Positions 51,920-64,000 of a stretch of 64,000 nucleotides of DNA are shown one piece after another. The notes beneath the pieces are model-generated. The model saw nothing but the letters and a program-made list of their open reading frames with translations, was not told where the DNA came from and made no database searches. The DNA is from Petrolisthes cinctipes (Eukaryota; Arthropoda; Malacostraca; Decapoda; Porcellanidae). The stretch lies in assembly GCA_033782935.1 (NCBI GenBank), contig JAWQEG010000259.1:3450001-3514000 (forward strand), written 5' to 3'. Numbering within the stretch: the stretch's first letter is position 1; each line of letters starts with the position of its first letter. The position numbers were made by a program, and so were the translations under genes.

Positions 51920-54591
51920 CACTGTACAGATTGCTTCTGGGACCCCAAAATATTGAATTTTCTGGTGTTTTGAGCCTGAATTTGAGATATAAACGGGTAC
52001 AGAAGATACATGCACATATTGACTTTGGGCATCTAAAATATCGATTTTCAGCATGTTTTGGGCCTGTATTTTGAAAATACTCTAACACTGAGTAGGCATG
52101 TACAGATTGCTTCTGGGACCCCAAAATATTGAATTTTCGGGTGTTTTGAGCCTGAATTTGAGATATAAACGGGTACTGAAGATGCATGCACATATCGACT
52201 TTTGTGCACCTAAAAGATCGATTTTCAGTATGTTTTGAGCATGTATTTTAAAAATACTCTAACACGGAGTAGGCATGTACAGATCGCTTCTGGGACCCCT
52301 AAATATCGAATTTTCGGGTGTTTTGGGACTGAATTTGAGATATCATCTTTTTGGCACCTAAAAGATCGATTTTTTAGCATGTTTTTAGCCTATATTTTGA
52401 AAATATTCTAGCACTGTGTATGCATTTACAGATTGCTTCTGGGACCCCAAAATATTGAATTTTCGGGTGTTTTGAGCCTGAATTTGAGATATAAACGGGT
52501 ACAGAAGATACATGCACATATTGACTTTGGGCATCTAAAATATCGATTTTCAGCATGTTTTGGGCCTGTATTTTGAAAATACTCTAACACTGAGTAGGCA
52601 TGTACAGATTGCTTCTGGGACTCCAAAATATCGAATTTTTGGGTGTTTTGAGCCTGAATTTGAGTTATAAACGGGTACTGAAGATGCATGCACATATCGA
52701 CTTTTGTGCACCTAAAAGATCGATTTTCAGTATGTTTTGAGCATGTATTTTGAAAATACTCTAACACGGAGTAGGCATGTACAGATCGCTTCTGGGACCC
52801 CTAAATATCGAATTTTCGGGTGTTTTGGGACTGAATTTGAGATATCGACTTTTTGGCACCTAAAAGATCGATTTTTAGCATGTTTTTAACCTATATTTTG
52901 AAAATATTCTAGCACTGAGTAGGCATGTACAGATTGCTTCTGGAACCCCAAAATATTGAATTTTCGGGTGTTTTGAGCCTGAATTTGAGATATAAACGGG
53001 TATAGAAGATACATGCTCATATTGACTTTGGGCACAAAAAATATCGATTTTCAGCATGTTTTGGGCCTGAATTTTGAAAATACTCTAAAACGGAGTAGGC
53101 ATGTACAGATCGCTTCTGGGACCCCAAAATATCGAATTTTCGGGTGTTTAGGGCCAGAATTTGAGATATAAACGGGTACTGAAGATGCATGCACATATCG
53201 ACTTTTGGGCACCTAAAAGATCGATTTTCAGTATGTTTTTGGCCTATATTTTGAAAATACTCTAACACGGAGTAGGCATGTACAGAGCCCTTCTGGGACC
53301 TCTAAATATCGAATTTTCGGGTGTTTTGGGACTGAATTTGAGATATCGATTTTTTGGCACCTAAAATGTCGATTTTTAGCATGTTTTTAGCCTATATTTT
53401 GAAAATATTCTAGCACTGTGTAGGCATGTACAGATTGCTTCTGGGACCCCAAAATATTGAATTTTCGGGTGTTTTGAGCCTGAATTTGAGATATAAACGG
53501 GTACAGAAGATACATGCACATATTGACTTTGGGCATCTAAAATATCGATTTTCAGCATGTTTTGGGCCTGTATTTTGAAAATACTCTAACACTGAGTAGG
53601 CATGTACAGATTGCTTCTGGGACCCCAAAATATTGAATTTTCGGGTGTTTTGAGCCTGAATTTGAAATATAAACGGGTACTGAAGATGCATGCACATATC
53701 GACTTATGTGCACCTAAAAGATCGATTTTCAGTATGTTTTGAGCATGTATCTTGAAAATACTCTAACACGGAGTAGGCATGTACAGATCGCTTCTGGGAC
53801 CCCTAAATATCGAATTTTTGGGTGTTGTGGGACTGAATTTGAGATATCGACTTTTTGGCACCTAAAAGATCGATTTTTAGCATGTTTTTAGCCTATATTT
53901 TGAAAATATTCTAGCACTGTACAGATTGCTTCTGGGACCCCAAAATATTGAATTTTCGGGTGTTTTGAGCCTGAATTTGAGATATAAACGGGTACAGAAG
54001 ATACATGCACATATTGACTTTGGGCATCTAAAATATCGATTTTCAGCATGTTTTGGGCCTGAATTTTGAAAATACTCTAACACGGAGTAGGCATGTACAG
54101 ATCGCTTCTGGGACCCCAAAATATCGAATTTTCGGGTATTTAGGGACAGAATTTGAGATATAAACGGGTACAGAAGATGCATGCACATATCGACTTTTGG
54201 GCACCTAAAAGATCGATTTTCAGTATGTTTTTGGCCTGTATTTTGAAAATACTCTAACACGGAGTAGGCATGTACAGATACCTTCTGGGACCTCTAAATA
54301 TCGAATTTTCGGGTGTTTTGGGACTGAATTTGAGATATCGATTTTTTGGCACCTAAAATGTCGATTTTTAGCATGTTTTTAGCCTATATTTTGAAAATAT
54401 TCTAGCACTGTGTAGGCATGTACAGATTGCTTCTGGGACCCCAAAATATTGAATTTTCGGGTGTTTTGAGCCTGAATTTGAGATATAAACGGGTACAGAA
54501 GATACATGCACATATTGACTTTGGGCATCTAAAATATCGATTTTCAGCATGTTTTGGGCCTGTATTTTGAAAATACTCTAACACTGAGTAG

Positions 54592-54739
54592 GCATGTACA
54601 GATTGCTTCTAGGACCCCAAAATATTGAATTTTCGGGTGTTTTGGCACTGAATTTGAGATATCGACTTTTTGGCACCTAAAAGATCGATTTTTAGCATGT
54701 TTTTAGCCTATATTTTGAAAATATTCTAGCACTGAGTAG
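54592..54739 (+). repeat. Hybrid C1/A2 monomer (148 bp), HOR shortened to 324 bp
   Basis: The left part reads cagattgcttctaggacccc and atattgaatt like C1. The right part reads ttttggcactg, gagatatcgactttttgg and ttctagcactgag like A2. The exchange falls in gaattttcgggtgttttg, which both types share. The trimer spacing here is 324 bp, one full monomer short. Confidence 0.85.
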
Positions 54740-56727
54740 GCATGTACAGATTGCTTCTGGGACCCCAAAATATTGAATTTTCGGGTGTTTTGAGCCTGAA
54801 TTTGAGATATAAACGGGTACAGAAGATACATGCACATATTGACTTTGGGCACCAAAAATATCGATTTTCAGCATGTTTTGGGCCTGAATTTTGAAAATAC
54901 TCTAACACGGAGTAGGCATGTACAGATCGCTTCTGTGACCCCAAAATATCGAATTTTCGGGTGTTTAGGGCCAGAATTTGAGATATAAACGGGTACAGAA
55001 GATGCATGCACATATTGACTTTTGGGCACCTAAAAGATCGATTTTCAGTATGTTTTTGGCCTGTATTTTGAAAATACTCTAACACGGAGTAGGCATGTAC
55101 AGATACCTTCTGGGACCTCTAAATATCGAATTTTCGGGTGTTTTGGGACTGAATTTGAGATATCGATTTTTTGGCACCTAAAATGTCGATTTTTAGCATG
55201 TTTTTAGCCTATATATTGAAAATATTCTAGCACTGTGTAGGCCTGTACAGATTGCTTCTGGGTACCCAAAATATTGAATTTTCGGGTGTTTTCAGCCTGA
55301 ATTTGAGATATAAACGGGTACAGAAGATACATGCACATATTGACTTTGGGCATCTAAAATATCGATTTTCAGCATGTTTTGGGCCTGTATTTTCAAAATA
55401 CTCTAACACTGAGTAGGCATGTACAGATTGCTTCTGGGACCCCAAAATATTGAATTTTCGGGTGTTTTGAGCCTGAATTTGAGATGTAAACGGGTACTGA
55501 AGATGCATGCACATATCGACTTTTGTGCACCTAAAAGATCGATTTTCAGTATGTTTTGAGCATGTATTTTGAAAATACTCTGACACGGAGTAGGCATGTA
55601 CAGATCGCTTTTGGGACCCCTAAATATCGAATTTTCGGGTGTTTAGGGACTGAATTTGAGATATCGACTTTTTGGCACCTAAAAGATCGATTTTTAGCAT
55701 GTTTTTAGCCTATATTTTGAAAATATTCTAGCACTGTACAGATTGCTTCTGGGACCCCAAAATATTGAATTTTCGGGTGTTTTGAGCCTGAATTTGAGAT
55801 ATAAACGGGTACAGAAGATACATGCACATATTGACTTTGGGCATTAAAATATCGATTTTCAGCATGTTTTGGGCCTGAATTTTGAAAATACTAACACGGA
55901 GTAGGCATGTACAGATCGCTTCTGGGACCCCAAAATATCGAATTTTCGGGTATTTAGGGCCAGAATTTGAGATATAAACGGGTACAGAAGATGCATGCAC
56001 ATATCGACTTTTGGGCACCTAAAAGATCGATTTTCAGTATGTTTTTGGCCTGTATTTTGAAAATACTCTAACACGGAGTAGGCATGTACAGATACCTTCT
56101 GGGACCTCTAAATATCGAATTTTCGGGTGTTTTGGGACTGAATTTGAGATATCGATTTTTTGGCACCTAAAATGTCGATTTTTAGCATGTTTTTAGCCTA
56201 TATTTTGAAAATATTCTAGCACTGTGTAGGCATGTACAGATTGCTTCTGGGACCCCAAAATATTGAATTTTCGGGTGTTTTGAGCCTGAATTTGAGATAT
56301 AAACGGGTACAGAAGATACATGCACATATTGACTTTGGGCATCTAAAATATCGATTTTCAGCATGTTTTGGGCCTGTATTTTGAAAATACTCTAACACTG
56401 AGTAGGTATGTACAGATCGCTTCTGGGACCCCAAAATATTGAATTTTCGGGTGTTTTGAGACTGAATTTGAGATATAAACGGGTACTGAAGATGCATGCA
56501 CATATCGACTTTTGTGCACCTAAAAGATCGATTTTCAGTATGTTTTGAGCATGTATTTTGAAAATACTCTAACACGGAGTAGGCATGTAGAGATACCTTC
56601 TGGGACCCCTAAATATCGAATTTTCGGGTGTTTTGGCACTGAATTTGAGATATCGACTTTTTGGCACCTAAAAGATCGATTTTTAGCATGTTTTTAGCCT
56701 ATATTTTGAAAATATTCTAGCACTGAG

Positions 56728-59700
56728 TAGGCATGTACAGATTGCTTCTGGGACCCCAAAATATTGAATTTTCGGGTGTTTTGAGCCTGAATTTGAGATA
56801 TAAACTGGTACAGAAGATACATGCACATATTGACTTTGGGCATCTAAAATATCGATTTTCAGCATGTTTTGGGCCTGTATTTTGAAAATACTCTAACACT
56901 GAGTAGGCATGTACAGATTGCTTCTGGGACCCCAAAATATTGAATTTTCGGCTGTTTTGAGCCTGAATTTGAGATATAAACGGGTACTGAAGATGCATGC
57001 ACATATCGACTTTTGTGCACCTAAAAGATCGATTTTCAGTATGTTTTGAGCATGTATTTTGAAAATACTCTAACACGGAGTAGGCATGTACAGATCGCTT
57101 TTGGGACCCCTAAATATCGAATTTTCGGGTGTTTTGGGACTGAATTTGAGATATCGACTTTTTGGCACCTAAAAGATCGATTTTTAGCATGTTTTTAGCC
57201 TATATTTTGAAAATATTCTAGCACTGTGTAGGCATGTACAGATTGCTTCTGGGACCCCAAAATATTGAATTTTCGGGTGTTTTGAGCCTGAATTTGAGAT
57301 ATAAACGGGTACAGAAGATACATGCACATATTGACTTTGGGCACCAAAAATATCGATTTTCAGCATGTTTTGGGCCTGAATTTTGAAAATACTCTAACAC
57401 GGAGTAGGCATGTACAGATCGCTTCTGGGACCCCAAAATATCGAATTTTCGGGTGTTTAGGGCCAGAATTTGAGATATAAACGGGTACAGAAGATGCATG
57501 CACATATCGACTTTTGGGCACCTAAAAGATCGATTTTCAGTATGTTTTTGGCCTGTATTTTGAAAATACTCTAACACGTAGTAGGCATGTACAGATACCT
57601 TCTGGGACCTCTAAATATCGAATTTTCGGGTGTTTTGGGACTGAATTTGAGATATCGATTTTTTGGCACCTAAAATGTCGATTTTTAGCATGTTTTTAGC
57701 CTATTTTTTGAAAATATTCTAGCACTGTGTAGGCATGTACAAATTGCTTCTGGGACCCCAAAATATTGAATTTTCGGGTGTTTTGAGCCTGAATTTGAGA
57801 TATAAACGGGTACAGATGATACATGCACATATTGACTTTGGGCACCAAAAATATCGATTTTCAGCATGTTTTGGGCCTGAATTTTGAAAATACTCTAACA
57901 CGGAGTAGGCATGTACAGATCGCTTCTGGGACCCCAAAATATCGAATTTTCGGGTGTTTAGGGCCAGAATTTGAGATATAAACGGGTACAGAAGATGCAT
58001 GCACATATCGACTTTTGGGCACCTAAAAGATCGATTTTCAGCATGTTTTAAGCCTGAATTTTGAAAATACTCTAACACTGAGTAGGCATGTACAGATTGC
58101 TTCTGGGACCCCAAAATATTGAATTTTCGGGTGTTTTGAGCCTGAATTTGAGATATAAACGGGTACTGAAGATGCATGCACATATCGACTTTTATGCACC
58201 TAAAAGATCGATTTTCAGTATGTTTTGAGCATGTATTTTGAAAATACTCTAACACGGAGTAGGCATGTACAGATCGCTTCTGGGACCGCTAAATATCGAA
58301 TTTTCGGGTGTTTTGGCACTGAATTTGAGATATCGACTTATTGGCACCTAAAAGATCGATTTTTAGCATGTTTTTAGCCTATATTTTGAAAATATTCTAG
58401 CACTGAGTACAGATGTACAGATTGCTACTGGGACCCCAAAATATTGAATTTTCGGGTGTTTTGAGCCTGAATTTGAGATATAAACGGGTACAGAAGATAC
58501 ATGCACATATTGACTTTGGGCACCAAAAATATCGATTTTCAGCATGTTTTGGTCCTGAATTTTGAAAATACTCTAACACGGAGTAGGCATGTACAGATCG
58601 CTTCTGGGACCCCAAAATATCGAATTTTCGGGTTTATAGGGCCAGAATTTGAGATATAAACGGGTACAGAAGATGCATGCACATATCGACTTTTGGGCAC
58701 CTAAAAGATCGATTTTCAGTATGTTTTTGGCCTGTATTTTGAAAATACTCTAACACGGAGTAGGCATGTACAGATACCTTCTGGGACCTCTAAATATCGA
58801 ATTTTCGGGTGTTTTGGGACTGAATTTGAGATATCGATTTTTTGGCACCTAAAATGTCGATTTTTAGCATGTTTTTAGCCTATATTTTGAAAATATTCTA
58901 GCACTGTGTAGGCATGTACAGATTGCTTCTGGGACCCCAAAATATTGAATTTTCGGGTGTTTTGAGCCTGAATTTGAGATATAAACGGGTACAGAAGATA
59001 CATGAACATATTGACTTTGGGCATCTAAAATATCGATTTTCAGCATGTTTTGGGCCTGTATTTTGAAAATACTCTAACACTGAGTAGGCATGTACAGATT
59101 GCTTCTGGGACCCCAAAATATCGAATTTTCGGGTGTTTAGGGCCAGAATTTGAGATATAAACGGGTACAGAAGATGCATGCACATATCGACTTTTGGGCA
59201 CCTAAAAGATCGATTTTCAGCATGTTTTAAGCCTGAATTTTGAAAATACTCTAACACTGAGTAGGCATGTACAGATTGCTTCTGGGACCCCAAAATATTG
59301 AATTTTCGGGTGTTTTGAGCCTGAATTTGAGATATAAACGGGTACTGAAGATGCATGCACATATCGACTTTTGTGCACCTAAAAGATCGATTTTCAGTAT
59401 GTTTTGAGCATGTATTTTGAAAATACTCTAACACGGAGTAGGCATGTACAGATCGCTTCTGGGACCGCTAAATATCGAATTTTCGGGTGTTTTGGCACTG
59501 AATTTGAGATATCGACTTATTGGCACCTAAAAGATCGATTTTTAGCATGTTTTTAGCCTATATTTTGAAAATATTCTAGCACTGAGTACAGATGTACAGA
59601 TTGCTACTGGGACCCCAAAATATTGAATTTTCGGGTGTTTTGAGCCTGAATTTGAGATATAAACGGGTACAGAAGATACATGCACATATCGACTTTTGGG

Positions 59701-62700
59701 CACCTAAAAGATCGATTTTCAGTAAGTTTTGGGCCTGTATTTTGAAAATACTCTAACACGGAGTAGGCATGTACAGATACCTTCTGGGACCTCTAAATAT
59801 CGAATTTTCGGGTGTTTTGGGACTGAATTTGAGATATCGATTTTTTGGCTCCTAAAATGTCGATTTTTAGCATGTTTTTAGCCTATATTTTGAAAATATT
59901 CTAGCACTGTGTTAGCATGTACAGATTGCTTCTGGGACTCCAAAAATATTGAATTTTCGGGTGTTTTGAGCCTGAATTTGAGATATAAACGGGTACAGAA
60001 GATACATGCACATATTGACTTTGGGCACCAAAAATATCGATTTTCAGCATGTTTTCGGCCTGAATTTTGAAAATACTCTAACACGGAGTAGGCATGTACA
60101 GATCGCTTCTGGGACCCCAAAATATCGAATTTTCGGGTGTTTAGGGCCAGAATTTGAGATATAAACGGGTACAGAAGATGCATGCACATATCGACTTTTG
60201 GGCACCTAAAAGATCGATTTTCAGTATGTTTTTGGCCTGTATTTTGAAAATACTCTAACACGGAGTAGGCATGTACAGATACCTTCTGGGACCTCTAAAT
60301 ATCGAATTTTCGGGTGTTTTGGGACTGAATTTGAGATATCGATTTTTTGGCACCTAAAATGTCGATTTTTAGCATGTTTTTAGCCTATATTTTGAAAATA
60401 TTCTAGCACTGTGTAGGCATGTACAAATTGCTTCTGGGACCCCAAAATATTGAATTTTCGGGTGTTTTGAGCCTGAATTTGAGATATAAACGGGTACAGA
60501 AGATACATGCACATATTGACTTTGGGCATCTAAAATATCGATTTTCAGCATATTTTGGGCCTGTATTTTGAAAATACTCTAACACTGAGTAAGCATATAC
60601 AGATTGCTTCTGGGACCCCAAAATATTGAATTTTCGGGCATTTTGAGCCTGAATTTGAGATATAAACGGGTACTGAAGATGCATGCACATATCGACTTTT
60701 GTGCACCTAAAAGATCGATTTTCAGTATGTTTTGAGCATGTATTTTGAAAATACTCTAACACGGAGTAGGCATGTACAGATACCTTCTGGGACCTCTAAA
60801 TATCGAATTTTTGGGTGTTTTGGGACTGAATTTGAGATATCGACTTTTTGGCACCTAAAAGATCGATTTTTAGCATGTTTTTAGCCTATATTTTGAAAAT
60901 ATTCTAGCACTGAGTAGGCATGTACAGATTGCTTCTGGGACCCCAAAATATTGAATTTTCGGGTGTTTTGAGCCTGAATTTGAGATATAAACGGGTACAG
61001 AAGATACATGCACATATTGACTTTGGGCGCCAAAAATATCGATTTTCAGCATGTTTTGGGCCTGAATTTTGAAAATACTCTAACACGGAGTAGGCATGTA
61101 CAAATCGCTTCTGGGACCCCAAAATATCGATTTTTCGGGTGTTTAGGGCCAGAATTTGAGATATAAACGGGTACAGAAGATGCATGCACATATCGACTTT
61201 TGGGCACCTAAAAGATCGATTTTCAGTATGTTTTTGGCCTGTATTTTGAAAATACTCTAACACAGAGTAAGCATGTACAGATCGCTTCTGGGACCCCAAA
61301 ATATCGAATTTTCTGGTGTTTAGGTCCAGAATTTGAGATATAAACGGGTACTGAAGATGCATGCACATATCGACTTTTGGGCACTTAAAAGATCGATTTT
61401 CAGTATGTTTTTGGCCTGTATTTTGAAAATACTCTAACACGGAGTAGGCATGTACAGATTGCTTCTGGGACCCCAAAATATTGAATTTTCGGGAGTTGTG
61501 AGCCTGAATTTGAGATATAAACGGGTACTGAAGATGCATGCACATATCGACTTTTGTGCACCTAAAAGATCGATTTTCAGTATGCTTTGAGCATGTATTT
61601 TGAAAATACTCTAACACGGAGTAGGCATGTACAGATCGCTTCTGGGACCCCTAAATATCGAATTTTCGGGTGTTTTGGGACGGAATTTGAGATATCGACT
61701 TTTTGGCACCTAAAAGATCGATTTTTAGCATTTTTTTAGCCTATATTTTGAAAATATTCTAGCACTGAGTAGGCATGTACAGATTGCTTCTGGGACCCCA
61801 AAATATTGAATTTTCGGGTGTTTTGAGCCTGAATTTGAGATATAAACGGGTATAGAAGATACATGCTCATATTGACTTTGGGCACCAAAAATATCGATTT
61901 TCAGCATGTTTTGGGCCTGAATTTTGAAAATACTCTAAAACGGAGTAGGCATGTACAGATCGCTTCTGGGACCCCAAAATATCGAATTTTCTGGTGTTTA
62001 GGTCCAGAATTTGAGATATAAACGGGTACAGAAGATGCATGCACATATCGACTTTTGGGCACTTAAAAGATCGATTTTCAGTATGTTTTTGGCCTGTATT
62101 TTGAAAATACTCTAACACGGAGTAGGCATGTACAGAGCCCTTCTGGGACCTCTAAATATCGAATTTTCGGGTGTTTTGGGACTGAATTTGAGATATCGAT
62201 TTTTTGGCACCTAAAATGTCGATTTTTAGCATGTTTTTAGCCTATATTTTGAAAATATTCTAGCACTGTGTAGGCATGTACAGATTGCTTCTGGGACCCC
62301 AAAATATTGAATTTTCGGGTGTTTTGAGCCTGAATTTGAGATATAAACGGGTACAGAAGATACATGCACATATTGACTTTGGGCATCTAAAATATCGATT
62401 TTCAGCATATTTTGGGCCTGTATTTTGAAAATACTCTAACACTGAGTAAGCATATACAGATTGCTTCTGGGACCCCAAAATATTGAATTTTCGGGCATTT
62501 TGAGCCTGAATTTGAGATATAAACGGGTACTGAAGATGCATGCACATATCGACTTTTGTGCACCTAAAAGATCGATTTTCAGTATGTTTTGAGCATGTAT
62601 TTTGAAAATACTCTAACACGGAGTAGGCATGTACAGATACCTTCTGGGACCTCTAAATATCGAATTTTCGGGTGTTTTGGGACTGAATTTGAGATATCGA

Positions 62701-64000
62701 CTTTTTGGCACCTAAAAGATCGATTTTTAGCATGTTTTTAGCCTATATTTTGAAAATATTCTAGCACTGAGTAGGCATGTACAGATTGCTTCTGGGACCC
62801 CAAAATATTGAATTTTCGGGTGTTTTGAGCCTGAATTTGAGATATAAACGGGTACAGAAGATACATGCACATATTGACTTTGGGCGCCAAAAATATCGAT
62901 TTTCAGCATGTTTTGGGCCTGAATTTTGAAAATACTCTAACACGGAGTAGGCATGTACAAATCGCTTCTGGGACCCCAAAATATCGATTTTTCGGGTGTT
63001 TAGGGCCAGAATTTGAGATATAAACGGGTACAGAAGATGCATGCACATATCGACTTTTGGGCACCTAAAAGATCGATTTTCAGTATGTTTTTGGCCTGTA
63101 TTTTGAAAATACTCTAACACAGAGTAAGCATGTACAGATACCTTCTGGGACCTCTAAATATCGAATTTTCGGGTGTTTTGGGACTGAATTTGAGATATCG
63201 ATTTTTTGGCACCTAAAATGTCGATTTTTAGCATGTTTTTAGCCTATATTTAGAAAATATTCTAGCACTGTGTAGGCATGTACAGATTGCTTCTGGGACC
63301 CCAAAATATTGAATTTTCGGGAGTTGTGAGGCTGAATTTGAGATATAAACGGGTACTGAAGATGCATGCACATATCGACTTTTGTGCACCTAAAAGATCG
63401 ATTTTCAGTATGTTTTGAGCATGTATTTTGAAAATACTCTAACACGGAGTAGGCATGTACAGATCGCTTCTGGGACCCCTAAATATCGAATTTTCGGGTG
63501 TTTTGGGACGGAATTTGAGATATCGACTTTTTGGCACCTAAAAGATCGATTTTTAGCATTTTTTTAGCCTATATTTTGAAAATATTCTAGCACTGAGTAG
63601 GCATGTACAGATTGCTTCTGGGACCCCAAAATATTGAATTTTCGGGTGTTTTGAGCCTGAATTTGAGATATAAACGGGTATAGAAGATACATGCTCATAT
63701 TGACTTTGGGCACCAAAAATATCGATTTTCAGCATGTTTTGGGCCTGAATTTTGAAAATACTCTAAAACGGAGTAGGCATGTACAGATCGCTTCTGGGAC
63801 CCCAAAATATCGAATTTTCTGGTGTTTAGGTCCAGAATTTGAGATATAAACGGGTACTGAAGATGCATGCACATATCGACTTTTGGGCACTTAAAAGATC
63901 GATTTTCAGTATGTTTTTGGCCTGTATTTTGAAAATACTCTAACACGGAGTAGGCATGTACAGAGCCCTTCTGGGACCTCTAAATATCGAATTTTCGGGT
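56728..64000. repeat. Second copy of the 39.9-49.3-kb segment, running off the window end
   Basis: It follows 39,890-42,087 at offset 16,838, passes once through the 2,182-bp unit, then follows 46,452-49,344 at offset 14,656 up to the last base. I noticed no substitution between copies at the places compared. The left edge lies between a tgagtag/tgtgtag difference (56,727 against 39,889) and the shared ataaactgg (56,802). The right edge is outside the window. Confidence 0.9.

Larger units (their letters stand above)
49345..56727. repeat. Rearranged HOR block between the two long copies
   Basis: It contains the right half of a 3,978-bp repeat pair, 10-bp junction losses at 49,937, 51,281, 51,920, 53,915 and 55,732, the A-A junction at 51,782 and the hybrid at 54,592. 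A shortened C-type monomer near 51,018 has gtgtttgagcctg. No non-satellite sequence is visible. Confidence 0.75.
1..64000. repeat. Satellite DNA array (176/177-bp and 148-bp monomers) filling the whole window
   Basis: The motif gcatgtacag recurs at spacings of 176-177 and 148 bp from the first to the last base, always on the + strand. I saw no inverted monomer and no interruption by unrelated sequence. One full monomer counted by hand is 72 G+C of 177 (about 41%). The array begins and ends inside monomers, so it extends beyond both ends. Such architecture is known from centromeric, pericentromeric and subtelomeric satellite blocks of eukaryotes. Which of these applies here cannot be decided from sequence alone. 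There is no gene in any stretch of the window. Confidence 0.98.

Noticed and set aside
1..64000. CRISPR array
   Set aside because: Direct repeats are present, but there are no unique spacers: the whole 176-177-bp unit is conserved, and no cas-like genes are present.
1..64000. Nested LTR retrotransposon or helitron giving the kilobase periods
   Set aside because: No coding remnants, primer-binding site, target-site duplications or terminal structures were seen. The kilobase periods are sums of monomer lengths.
39890..64000. Dismissing the long duplications as assembly error
   Set aside because: Some other duplications in the window carry private substitutions between copies, and the long pair differs by a full 2,182-bp unit. 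Error cannot be excluded without reads, but it is not the simplest reading.

Overview
The whole 64,000-base window is one uninterrupted satellite DNA array. I found no gene, RNA gene, transposon, telomeric repeat or unique-sequence island. All repeats run in the same orientation. This is a eukaryotic nuclear heterochromatin architecture, either centromeric/pericentromeric or a subtelomeric or knob-type block. I do not recognise the monomer family and cannot name the organism. A plant or animal genome with roughly 177-bp satellites is plausible, but nothing in the window is taxon-specific.

There are four levels of organisation. (1) The oldest visible unit is an approximately 88-bp half-unit. 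(2) Two diverged half-units make a 176-177-bp monomer; a short class is 148 bp because one half has lost 29 bp. (3) Monomers are ordered A(148)-B(176)-C(177), giving a 501-bp trimer. Two diverged trimers (A1-B1-C1 and A2-B2-C2) alternate, so the basic higher-order repeat (HOR) is a hexamer of 1,002 bp; a clean copy is 29,775-30,776. Many trimers are 491 bp because 10 bp is missing at the A/B junction. Others are 314-324 bp (a monomer lost), 678 bp (one gained) or 855 bp (two gained). (4) On top of this lie kilobase-scale duplications with periods 1,319, 2,426, 2,495, 1,678, 2,345, 2,995/2,494, 1,984, 2,182, 3,978 and 16,838/14,656 bp.

Layout: 1-11.7 kb is mosaic, with trimers carrying a +1 A allele in B-type monomers. 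11.7-16.7 kb is a 2,495-bp tandem duplication. 16.4-21.4 kb holds three copies of a 1,678-bp unit, overlapping into a 2,345-bp duplication at 20.1-24.8 kb. 25.8-28.8 kb is fairly regular HOR. 28.8-34.3 kb is a duplication whose second copy lost one 501-bp trimer. 34.7-38.4 kb is a 1,984-bp duplication. 39.9-49.3 kb is a segment that recurs at 56.7-64.0 kb (running off the window end) with one 2,182-bp unit fewer. 49.3-56.7 kb contains rearranged HORs, including two adjacent short monomers and a hybrid monomer.

The picture is of a young array evolving by unequal exchange at several scales at once. Open reading frames occur only because 177 = 3 x 59, so a stop-free frame carries through full-length monomers; they are not genes. 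All unit lengths and offsets were obtained by reading positions of shared variants by hand; percent identities were not computed.
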